Assembly: GCF_015840335.1 (NCBI RefSeq)
Contig: NZ_CP060395.1
Span: forward strand, 682,001-746,000
DNA length: 64,000 bases
Source: Synechococcus sp. CBW1108
GTDB taxonomy: Bacteria; Cyanobacteriota; Cyanobacteriia; PCC-6307; Cyanobiaceae
Direction: 5' to 3'
This document shows, one piece after another, positions 1-6,823 of the stretch (positions are counted from its first letter, which is position 1; the number at the start of each line of letters is the position of its first letter). The notes beneath the pieces are model-generated. The model worked only from the letters and a program-made list of their open reading frames with translations. It searched no databases and was not told the DNA's origin. The position numbers and the translations under genes are program-made.

Positions 1-597
1 CAGCTCAAACAGCACGCTGCTCTCCTGTTCATCCCGCCGCACATAGCCAATGTCATCGATCAGCAGCAGCGGGTAGCGATCCAGCCGCTCCAGCGCTGCC
101 GGCAGGTTGTATTCGGCGCGGGCCTTCTGCAGCTCCTGCACCAGGCTCGTGGCGGGATAGAAGCGGCAGGCCTGATCCAGGCCGATCTGCGCCAGGGCGA
201 TGCCGATGGCCAGATGGGTCTTGCCGACGCCACTGGGGCCGAACAGCAGCACGTTCTCGCCCCGCTGCAGCCACTCGCTCTGGCGGCTCAAGGCCTCCAG
301 TTCCTGCCATCGGTGCGCCTCGATCCGGCCGCCATGGTCGTAGTCCGCCAGCGCTTTGCTCCAGGGCAGCTGGGCCGCGCGCAGCAGCCGGTGCTGGCGG
401 GCCTGCTGGCGTTGCTCCATTTCCTGCTCGCACAGGGCATAGAGAAACTGACTGGGGCTCCAGCCCTCGCCCTCAGCATGCGAGGCGATGCTCTGCCAGT
501 GGCAGCGGATCCATGCCAACCGCAGCTGTCGCAGCAGGATCGGCAGGGCGGCTTCCGCCGCCTGGGGCCGCGGGATGGAGGGCAAGGAGGTCGTCAT
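1..597 (-). CDS. istB: IS21-family ATP-binding helper protein IstB (partial, runs off left edge)
   Basis: AAA+ ATPase partner of the IS21 transposase IstA; it assists target selection and transposition. The first 199 residues are present. A Walker A motif (GPSGVGKTH) lies near residues 120-128 and a Walker B motif (LLLIDD) near 177-182. Family members are about 250 aa, so roughly the last 50 residues lie outside the window. The ATG at 597 was chosen because the protein then begins like other IstB proteins. It overlaps the end of istA by 125 nt in another frame, which suggests translational coupling. The visible part has no stop or frameshift. Confidence 0.9.
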   Translation of the reverse strand, partial: MTTSLPSIPRPQAAEAALPILLRQLRLAWIRCHWQSIASHAEGEGWSPSQFLYALCEQEMEQRQQARQHRLLRAAQLPWSKALADYDHGGRIEAHRWQELEALSRQSEWLQRGENVLLFGPSGVGKTHLAIGIALAQIGLDQACRFYPATSLVQELQKARAEYNLPAALERLDRYPLLLIDDIGYVRRDEQESSVLFEL

Positions 598-2110
598 AGC
601 TCTGCAGGCTGTGTTGGGGAATGCGTTGCGGTGGGTGGGGGCGATGGGGCGGCAGCCGGAAGCGTTGCTGCAGCGCCGCCAGCGACAGCCCTTGCCGTTG
701 ATGGGCCTTCTCGAGCCAAACCAGCACTGGCTCGTAGCCCGCCAGGCGGCAGCCCACATACAGCGCCTCGACCATCAATCGGGCGGCGGCGTCACGGTCA
801 CCGCCATTGCGCAGCTGCTGCCACAGCTGCCACCAGCGCTCATCGGGGAACAGCTCCCGCTGGTAACTGCAGTGCAGCAATGCCCGGGGTTTGCGCCTGA
901 GCGCATCGATCAGGTGCTCCAGATCGATGCTCCACGCCCGCCCATGACGCTCGACACCGCCGTGGCGCCGCTCCAGTTCGCAGGCGATCTGCCGGCCCAG
1001 AAGCAGCTGCAGCCGGTCGTGGAAGATCCGCACCGTCAGCCGCTGGTCGATCAGCCGCGGCGGCACCGAATACACGACTCTGCGTACCTCGATCGTGCTG
1101 GTGCGCCGCACCGTGAGCTGTTCAATGTCGTAGTCGGCAAAACGAAACCGCGGTAGTGGCCGCAGCGCCGCCTGCTCCTGCTCCAGCCGGATCAGGCGCG
1201 GCCTGTTGTACTGGTCAATCACCGCGGCCAGAAAAGCCTGGTATTCAGCCAGCGTCTCGAAATCACTGCTGCCGCGCAGCAGCAACGCCTGCTCGATCCG
1301 CCGCTTGAGATGGCCATGGGGACTCTCCACACGGCCGTTCTCATGCGCCACCCCCAGGTTGTTGCGGCTGTAGGCCAGGCTGTAGTGGCTGCAGAGGGCG
1401 TGATAACGGCGGGTGATGTCGGAGCTAAAACTGCCGTTGCGGTTACGGCACGCTGCTGATAACCGGTCGGTGCGCAGTTCACCTGGCACCCCGCCGCAGG
1501 CAGCCAGAGCGTTCTGCAGACCCTCGGAGAGGGCGGCAAAACTCTCGCCGCCCTGGACCACCTGCGCGTAGCTCCAGCCGCTCCAGGCCAGGCGGTAGTG
1601 GAACAGCAGATGGGGGAACACCTGGCCGGCGATCGTCACCTCCACCCCCTTGAGCTGGGTGAAGTCACAGAAGGCAATTTCGCCAGGCTCATAGCTCAAA
1701 GGGAAGATCACCTCCGGCGCCGGGCCGTGCAGTGCCTTCCACTCCCGCACCCGACGCTGCAGGGTGCGCTGTAGCGGAATCCAGTCCACATCAGGTTTCT
1801 GCTGCTGCAGATGCTCCAGGAGCGTGATCGGCGTCAGCGCGGGTGAACGCTGCAGCAACGGCACCAGCTCCTCCTCCCATACCCCCACCAGCGGATCGGG
1901 GCGGGTGCGGCCACGGGGCTGGTTCGCCCGCGGCTGCAGCTGATTGCATTCAATCCGGCGAGCACTGCGCACTGAGATGCCCGCCGCCGCGGCAGCAGCC
2001 TCCTGGCTGCTGCCGCCTCGTCGTTTCGTCATGAACAGGTTGCGTTGGTGGCTTGTCAGTGGTGCCGGCATCCCCTGGTCCCTGCGCATCGGCACCAGGG
2101 TCTCCAGCAC
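473..2110 (-). CDS. istA: IS21-family transposase IstA
   Basis: DDE transposase of an IS21-family element, 545 aa. An N-terminal helix-turn-helix reads as QEAAAAAAGISVRSARRIE. The integrase core has plausible catalytic acidic residues in IAFCDFTQ, in the ELRTDRLSAA segment and in the HENGRVESPHGH segment. The frame is open throughout. Starts at 2110 and at 2071 (MPAPLTSHQ) are both possible; the second resembles family N-termini more closely. The downstream istB start lies inside its last 125 nt. With the left part of istB visible, this looks like a potentially active element. Confidence 0.92.
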   Translation of the reverse strand: MLETLVPMRRDQGMPAPLTSHQRNLFMTKRRGGSSQEAAAAAAGISVRSARRIECNQLQPRANQPRGRTRPDPLVGVWEEELVPLLQRSPALTPITLLEHLQQQKPDVDWIPLQRTLQRRVREWKALHGPAPEVIFPLSYEPGEIAFCDFTQLKGVEVTIAGQVFPHLLFHYRLAWSGWSYAQVVQGGESFAALSEGLQNALAACGGVPGELRTDRLSAACRNRNGSFSSDITRRYHALCSHYSLAYSRNNLGVAHENGRVESPHGHLKRRIEQALLLRGSSDFETLAEYQAFLAAVIDQYNRPRLIRLEQEQAALRPLPRFRFADYDIEQLTVRRTSTIEVRRVVYSVPPRLIDQRLTVRIFHDRLQLLLGRQIACELERRHGGVERHGRAWSIDLEHLIDALRRKPRALLHCSYQRELFPDERWWQLWQQLRNGGDRDAAARLMVEALYVGCRLAGYEPVLVWLEKAHQRQGLSLAALQQRFRLPPHRPHPPQRIPQHSLQSYDDLLALHPAAPGGGSRPADPAATAAVGMDPLPLAEHRLAC

Positions 2111-2167
2111 TCACCCCACCGGCCAACGAGCTTGTCGCCGACCGGCCAACTTCATTGTCGGCGGACA
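2104..2167. repeat. Terminal end of the IS21-family element with two internal repeats
   Basis: Read on the minus strand the end starts TGTCCGCCGACAATGAAG at 2167, with the TG typical of IS21 ends. Two related units of about 23 bp follow in tandem, each carrying a CGGCGACAA-like block and then GTTGGCCGG. IS21 ends usually carry multiple transposase-binding repeats, which these match. Adjacent DNA at 2168 is IS1595 transposase coding sequence. The other end and the target duplication lie outside the window. Confidence 0.7.
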
Positions 2168-2344
2168 CTTGAGCCTGCGGCCATAGACCAGCCCATGCTC
2201 ATGGCCATTGCAGCGGGGACAGCGGAACCCACCGGGCCAGCGCGCCTTCTCCAAAGCAGCCTCACATTGCTCCTCGGTGCCGTAGAGCCGCTGGAAGTCA
2301 GGCAGTGAAAGGCCTTTCTGGAACTGGATGACGTTGCGCGCCAT
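2168..2344 (-). pseudogene. IS1595-family transposase, 5' fragment cut by the IS21 element
   Basis: About 59 codons remain, starting at the ATG at 2344. The segment contains FQKGLSLPDFQRLYGTEEQC and the zinc-ribbon start FRCPRCNG, the N-terminal signature of IS1595/ISXO2 transposases. The homology stops at 2168 where the IS21 end begins; reading on into the IS21 end gives a meaningless tail that stops at 2111. The catalytic domain is absent from the window and may continue beyond the left edge, on the far side of the IS21 element. Confidence 0.8.
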
Positions 2345-2443
2345 GACTGAACTGGTATGTGCGTACCAGTCTACGGCCCAGGCTCGCGGTGCGCGGAGCG
2401 AGCTGGGTAATCAAGTCCGCCCTTAACCTGCTGCTGATACGGA

Positions 2444-2770
2444 TCAGAGCGGTTTGGTCGTCTGCTGGTTATCTGCGACCCAGCGCGAGAAGGCCTCGCG
2501 ATCAAGCTCGCCGCTGGCCACTGCCAAAACAACGCCCTCTGCAGCATCGATTGTGGCGATCAACTCGACGCCGTTCAGTACGAGGGTCGTTTCCATGGCG
2601 GCATGGCCGATCCGCTTGTTGCCATCCACGAAGGGCTGGTTCTGGATCAGGGAGACCCCCAGCGCTGCTGCTTTGGCATTCAGTCCTGGGTAAAGATCAA
2701 CACCGCCAAAGCTCTGGTGGGGCTGGGCGATGGAGGACTCCAGCAGGCCCAGGTCCCGCAGACCGGGCAT
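2444..2770 (-). pseudogene. Doc/Fic-type toxin, N-terminally truncated and lacking the catalytic His
   Basis: About 108 codons resemble death-on-curing (Doc-like Fic) toxins: [15 protein letters not shown], then [19 protein letters not shown], then the Fic core [17 protein letters not shown]. In this family the core normally starts NHPFxDGNKR; here the catalytic His codon is CAG (Gln). About the first 20-25 residues of a normal Doc, including a proper start, are missing between the antitoxin stop at 2784 and this homology. Both changes point to loss of AMP/phosphotransferase activity. Position 2770 is the first available ATG, not necessarily a used start. Confidence 0.75.
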
Positions 2771-2783
2771 GCCTCCGCCAGGC

Positions 2784-2978
2784 TCAGGCCAGCCGGCGAT
2801 AGAGCTCCTGGTTCTTGTTGACCACCCGATCCGCAGCGGCCTGGAAATCAACCGATTGCCGAGCAACCAGATCCCGCACTGCAGCAGAAGCGAGATCGGC
2901 CTCACTGACGTGAAGCCGACGTGCTGTTTCGCTCAAGGCCTGGGCCTGTTGGTCACTGAGCTCGATCGCGATTCCCAC
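2784..2978 (-). CDS. Antitoxin of a Doc-type toxin-antitoxin pair
   Basis: A 64-residue protein whose N-terminal half looks like a short DNA-binding antitoxin domain ([20 protein letters not shown]). It ends [11 protein letters not shown], a tail I associate with antitoxins paired with Doc-like toxins. It lies directly upstream of the toxin remnant on the same strand, the normal operon order. It appears intact although its toxin is decayed. The family assignment comes from recalled sequence patterns and gene order; the exact antitoxin class is uncertain. Confidence 0.7.
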   Translation of the reverse strand: MGIAIELSDQQAQALSETARRLHVSEADLASAAVRDLVARQSVDFQAAADRVVNKNQELYRRLA

Positions 2979-3411
2979 CGGCGCTCTCCAACTAAAGGAC
3001 TGATGACATCCAGGTTGGCACCTCCGTTCGCGGATGGCTTGCAGCCTGTTCAGCGCAGCGGCCCTGGCAGGCGGCGGATCGGCCGCATCTGTGGCCTGAG
3101 CGGAGGCGGGATCTGCAGTTGCTGGTCGACCCAGTGGGCAGCAAGGGCTGCCAGCAGGCTGTTGCGATCGCAGTGGATGCGGAGCATGGCGTTGGCTGAA
3201 AGTGCTGCCCGCCAGCCTGATCGCGCCGGCCCGCTCCGCCAGCGCAGAAGGCGACAGGGCCGCGCAACCAATGGCACAACCGCGGCCAGCAATGGCATCA
3301 GCGCAAGCTCCGGGAATGTATGTCAGTCCGCGCTGCTTCCTAGCGGCTCCAGATCAGCGCCATGCCGACCCTCACCAGGAGTAGAACAGCCGTACTGCTG
3401 CCGAAGCTTGG
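2979..3411. other. Intergenic stretch without a recognisable gene
   Basis: About 430 bp between the antitoxin gene and the UmuD-like fragment. Short open frames exist on both strands; one on the minus strand at 3050-3298 encodes about 82 aa. None matches a family I know or has a convincing start context. It is probably decayed accessory DNA. Confidence 0.4.
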
Positions 3412-3597
3412 ATGTTGGCCGACCTGCCCATTGGCGAACCTGTCCCCTACCGCCAGGACTCATTCGCTGAGGACCTAGATCTCCATGCTGCTCTGGTTCC
3501 CAACCCGGTCTGCACCTTTTACATGCGGGTCAGCGGCAATCGCCTGCGCCAGCACGGGATCAACGACGGCGACCTGCTGCGGCCGCTGCTGCGCCAG
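3412..3597 (+). pseudogene. UmuD/LexA-like (S24 peptidase) fragment
   Basis: About 62 codons read PIGEPVPYRQDSFAEDLDLH, then NPVCTFYMRVSG, then HGINDGDLL, the order found in UmuD-type SOS mutagenesis proteins. The catalytic serine region, normally SGxSM after the MRV segment, reads SGNRLR, so the nucleophile is gone. The homology stops at a run of 13 G at 3597-3609. No UmuC partner is seen. This is a dead fragment, probably from a cassette once carried on a mobile element. Confidence 0.6.
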
Positions 3598-3609
3598 GGG
3601 GGGGGGGGG
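3597..3609 (+). repeat. Homopolymer run of 13 G
   Basis: Thirteen consecutive G residues lie at the point where the UmuD-like homology stops. Such runs are prone to slippage in cells and to base-calling errors, so the exact length is uncertain. Confidence 0.8.
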
Positions 3610-3774
3610 ATCACACGAAAGAGAGGGTTCCCCAGGCTGGCCAATAAGTGGAGGATCCTTTGGCCCTGGAGAAAATTCTCCTTGCCTCTCCAGGTACGCC
3701 CTCCAGAAATCAGATCGTCTTCCTGTCTTACCGCTCCACTGCTCTCCATCCCGATCAAGGATCTCCGGCCACCC

Positions 3775-4452
3775 CTACCTGAGGCGCTGGCTGATCTCGA
3801 CTTTGCCTGTGGCTACGCCAGGCTCGAAGTAGCACTTGGCGCGATATCCGATCTCTGTGGCGAAGGCGTTCTTGGCATCGAAGTCAGAGGTAACGACCAC
3901 GTTGCCTGTGCTCGGGGCCTTGTAGACGCTTGTACCTAGGAAGCTATGAACCTTGACGCTGGTGGGGATCGAGGCGCTCTGGCGGATCAGTTCTTCGCAG
4001 GCGCTGCGGGCCTCAGCCTCGCCCCAAGCCTTCTGGGTCTCAGAAGCAACAGGGCCGGCACTAGCAAGTTCTGTCTCGGAGAAACGGAATCGGGTGCTGT
4101 TGGCGCAGTCCACGAAGTAGTTCAGGTCGCTCAGGCTGCTGCGAACCTGGGAAAGCTCGACGACTTCGACGCGATCACAGGTCGGTGACGCTGCGGCTTT
4201 CTCGGCGGCAGCGCGACGCAGGCGCTCCACGTCGTCAATGCGGCTGCCGAAGGCGGCGAACAGCTTGGGGTACTGGTCTGCGGTGTAGGGGCTCAGGACG
4301 TAGTCGGGAATATCAGCCTTGTGACTGCTGGTCGCCAGCGACGACGGGGCCGAAGCGCCGGTGTCGCTCGAGTTGGTCGTGGAGGGATCACCGCAGGCGG
4401 TCAGGACCGAAACCAGCGCCAGGCCAGCTATGGAAAGAGGGAGACGTTTCAT
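3775..4452 (-). CDS. Putative lipoprotein of unknown function
   Basis: A 225-residue protein with a lipoprotein signal peptide ending in the lipobox LTAC (residues about 17-20), followed by a Ser/Thr-rich linker. This predicts attachment to a membrane facing the periplasm. The rest has a charged helix near residues 70-90 (DDVERLRRAAAEKAAA) and a C-terminal part rich in beta-strand residues; three further Cys could form disulfides. I do not recognise a family. It stands alone in the accessory block. The ATG at 4452 gives a clean signal peptide. Confidence 0.75.
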   Translation of the reverse strand: MKRLPLSIAGLALVSVLTACGDPSTTNSSDTGASAPSSLATSSHKADIPDYVLSPYTADQYPKLFAAFGSRIDDVERLRRAAAEKAAASPTCDRVEVVELSQVRSSLSDLNYFVDCANSTRFRFSETELASAGPVASETQKAWGEAEARSACEELIRQSASIPTSVKVHSFLGTSVYKAPSTGNVVVTSDFDAKNAFATEIGYRAKCYFEPGVATGKVEISQRLR

Positions 4453-4567
4453 GGGGGGTGGTGCGGTTAAGAGAAGCCTCGCGGCGGGGGGGTCAGTGCC
4501 TACTCGGCAGCTCAGGGAGTGTTCACCACCATGCAGCGGCGGACATCTGCCCGAAAGGCCTTAAAGC

Positions 4568-5065
4568 TCACCGCTCTACCCTCCAGCTAATTACGCGGCG
4601 ACAATTAGGTAGGCGGGCGCCTTCGTAGTTGACACCGGGCAAGCTGGTCTCCTGGCCGTGTTTCCCAGCCGGCCGGAAGTTGAACCCATACCTGGAGAAG
4701 GTGGTCCCGCGGGGTTTGGCCCCCACCAGAAGCTGGACCTGGGAGGTGGGAAGCTCCCAGCTGTTTCGGGCCGCTTTCGTCAGGAAGGAGAGCAGACCAT
4801 CCAGGTGGGAGACGGCCGCGGCCACCAGCTCCTCCGGAGCCTCCTGGTCCTCCTCGGGCTCCTCCAGCAACGGGGGAAGAGGCTGGCTGGGAGCAGGGAC
4901 CAGAGCCATCTCCGGAGATGTCTGGAGACGTCCAGGAAGACCTCTGGCTTCTCTCCAGCCAGGGCCGCTAAGTTTTTTTATTAGGGGGGGGGGCATACAC
5001 GGGTGGAGTACCAAGGCTTCATTGGACCTATCATGAATAGTGTCACATATCCAGAGATCCTTCAC
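4568..5065 (-). CDS. Doubtful ORF, possibly a decayed gene
   Basis: An open frame of 165 codons between the lipoprotein gene and the low-GC gene. The C-terminal half (SHLDGLLSFLTKAARNSWE, then VGAKPRGTTFSRYGFNFRPA) reads like a real protein. The N-terminal half is Pro/Glu-rich and crosses a run of 10 G at 4984-4993, so the true start may lie elsewhere. Its last codons fall in the 23-bp direct repeat at 4596-4618. No family is recognised. It may be a mobile-element remnant. Confidence 0.25.
   Translation of the reverse strand: MKDLWICDTIHDRSNEALVLHPCMPPPLIKKLSGPGWREARGLPGRLQTSPEMALVPAPSQPLPPLLEEPEEDQEAPEELVAAAVSHLDGLLSFLTKAARNSWELPTSQVQLLVGAKPRGTTFSRYGFNFRPAGKHGQETSLPGVNYEGARLPNCRRVISWRVER
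4596..4618 (+). repeat. 23-bp direct repeat, copy 1
   Basis: Identical over 23 bp to positions 6777-6799 and in the same orientation; the unit contains CGACAATTAGGTAGGCGGGC. The second copy lies just beyond the 5' end of an IS66 transposase remnant, so both copies may be ends of related IS66-type elements. Confidence 0.75.
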
Positions 5066-5086
5066 CCCTAGAGAGCGAACTTTGAT

Positions 5087-6013
5087 TTACAATGCGCTGC
5101 TCCGAAGTTCGTCATATTCAGCCTTGGTAGCAACGCTTGAATTAAACGCATCTCTTATGTGTTTTCTTCTCGAGTAAACTCTAAGACTGTCTATATTGAT
5201 TGCCCCTAAATCTTTAAGCATGCTTGGAACCGACAAATACTCGTGCGCCTTTCTCATGGCATCTTGCGCTTCTCTGGCATAGGCGCATAGCGATTCGTGT
5301 TCAGCTTGCAATACATTGATCATCTTTAGCAATTGCTTACTATTTCCCGAAAGCAGCTCATTTGATAATGATGCATAATATGTAGCAGTTATAGGCTCAA
5401 GCGTGGCCTCCAGCTCTGCTGCTGCTTTGCACGCCCATTGAGCTTCGGGAAGATTAAGAAACATCAGACTACATACCTCCGCGTCAAGTGAGCCTTGTCC
5501 AAAAAAAGAGACAGAGCCTTGTCGACACAACCTATCCAGGCTTGCATTGAATAGCGGAATAGAAGGCCACCTTCTAATTGGGGGGAAACTTAAGAAGCTT
5601 AAGTCGATTAAATGCCATCGCCCTGGTTCAATTCTAAATGAAAAGCGACCGCCGAGGACGCCTCCAGTTGCAGTTGTGAAATTCACTAATTCATTTGATT
5701 GACCAAGATCAGGCTCGATGACTGAGCAAAAGAGTGTCAAGAAGTCTGTGCCTACATCTGTCCCTTGTGGAAATTCACTTATGCCAATTTCATCGATCCG
5801 AATGCACCTTACTTGGTCAGTTTGCTGAATCCCATGCAATCCTACAAATGTCTGCCGGAGACTGGGCAAAATGGATTTGGCAGCTCGTACATTCTTGGCA
5901 TGTATAAGCGTGCCGGCTACTGGCAAACCAATCAAGATTACTGCGATGACAAAGACGAGTAAAGGCATAAAGCTGAAAGCCATCTGCTGTCTCTTATTGT
6001 ATGACGATGTCAA
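5087..6013 (-). CDS. Low-GC membrane-anchored protein of unknown function
   Basis: A 308-residue protein with one hydrophobic segment near residues 13-33 (FSFMPLLVFVIAVILIGLPV); the remaining 270 residues are probably outside the cytoplasm. The middle is rich in aromatic and beta residues and the C-terminal part looks helical (QAEHESLCAYAREAQDAM). No family is recognised. The gene is visibly AT-richer than everything around it, with many TTA, AAT and ATA codons, which suggests recent acquisition. Start choices are the ATG at 6013 or one ten codons later. No partner gene is adjacent. Confidence 0.65.
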   Translation of the reverse strand: MTSSYNKRQQMAFSFMPLLVFVIAVILIGLPVAGTLIHAKNVRAAKSILPSLRQTFVGLHGIQQTDQVRCIRIDEIGISEFPQGTDVGTDFLTLFCSVIEPDLGQSNELVNFTTATGGVLGGRFSFRIEPGRWHLIDLSFLSFPPIRRWPSIPLFNASLDRLCRQGSVSFFGQGSLDAEVCSLMFLNLPEAQWACKAAAELEATLEPITATYYASLSNELLSGNSKQLLKMINVLQAEHESLCAYAREAQDAMRKAHEYLSVPSMLKDLGAINIDSLRVYSRRKHIRDAFNSSVATKAEYDELRSSAL

Positions 6014-6125
6014 GGCTCAGCTTATGGCCACCCCGATAAATTCCTGTAAGCATTCAGGGGTCGGGTCGCTACGCCGCGCGAATACGCGCCTCATAGCTAT
6101 CCCTGAGTGGGCAAAGATGCATTGC

Positions 6126-6705
6126 GGCACTTTCTTCTGCTCTCAGGGATCTGGCAGCAGTGACGGCATCACCCCGCCGCGGTGATGGGCGATCCAGGCC
6201 TGCTCGAGGAACTCCCAGACGTCGCGGCCCTGTTGCCGCAGGGTGGCGGTAACCGTCAGTAGGCGGCTGCGGCGTTGTTGGTGGGCTCGATTCCCCCGTC
6301 TCCAGGAAGGTCCAGAGGCCGCCTGTAACCTTCTGGAGCCACTGGCATTTCCGCACTGTGCTGGCCCAAGACGTCAGCTCGCCGTGCTGGTAGCCCCAGC
6401 ACCACTACCTGCTGCAGCGTGGTCTCAAATGCACGGCGAATCGGCAGGCAGCTTTGCTGCAAGGAGGACCAGTCAATCTTTTCCTTCTTGTAGCGGTGTC
6501 AGTGGCCAAACAGCTGCTGCTCTAGGTCCAGCAGCTTTGCTCCGAATTGAGCGCCGGCGCCCGGGCGTTCGGCGATGGCCGTTAGATCGCGAACCAGGTG
6601 CGCCAAGCACAGCTGGCGTTGCTGTTGGGCAGGTGGTTGTAAGCCGAGAAGCGATAGCTCAGACAATCCCCCCCCCAAAAAAAAAGGCAGTACCGAGCAG
6701 CTCAA
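6126..6705 (-). pseudogene. IS66-family transposase remnant (multiple frameshifts)
   Basis: Three pieces of an IS66-type transposase lie in order on the minus strand but in different frames. LCLAHLVRDLTAIAERPGA and LLDLEQQLFGH come from the central domain near 6500-6620. EGYRRPLDLPGDGGIEPTNN comes from the catalytic C-terminal region near 6260-6320. RQQGRDVWEFLEQAW is the C-terminal tail near 6180-6250. A run of nine C and nine A at 6668-6685 interrupts the upstream part. The N-terminal half is missing. It cannot make an active transposase. Confidence 0.8.
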
Positions 6706-6776
6706 TCGCAGCAGCGGCCTTTAAACTGCCTAGCCCCTGCAGAAACGCCTTCGCCAGCGGTGTGACAGTCCCTGCA

Positions 6777-6799
6777 CGGCGACAATTAGGTAGGCGGGC
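6777..6799 (+). repeat. 23-bp direct repeat, copy 2
   Basis: A perfect 23-bp match to 4596-4618, lying between the 3' end of the serine recombinase gene and the 5' side of the IS66 remnant. Read on the minus strand it precedes the IS66 remnant, as an IS left end would. The two copies bracket the low-GC gene and the IS66 wreck. Confidence 0.75.
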
Positions 6800-6823
6800 A
6801 CCCAGGCCGTTGTCGGGCCGCGG

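Noticed and set aside
53-433. A minus-strand frame of 126 codons in the first 433 bp
   Set aside because: The real gene there is istB, in another minus-strand frame, with Walker motifs and running off the left edge.
3050-3298. A minus-strand frame of 82 codons between the antitoxin and the UmuD fragment
   Set aside because: No recognisable family, poor start context and probably non-coding.
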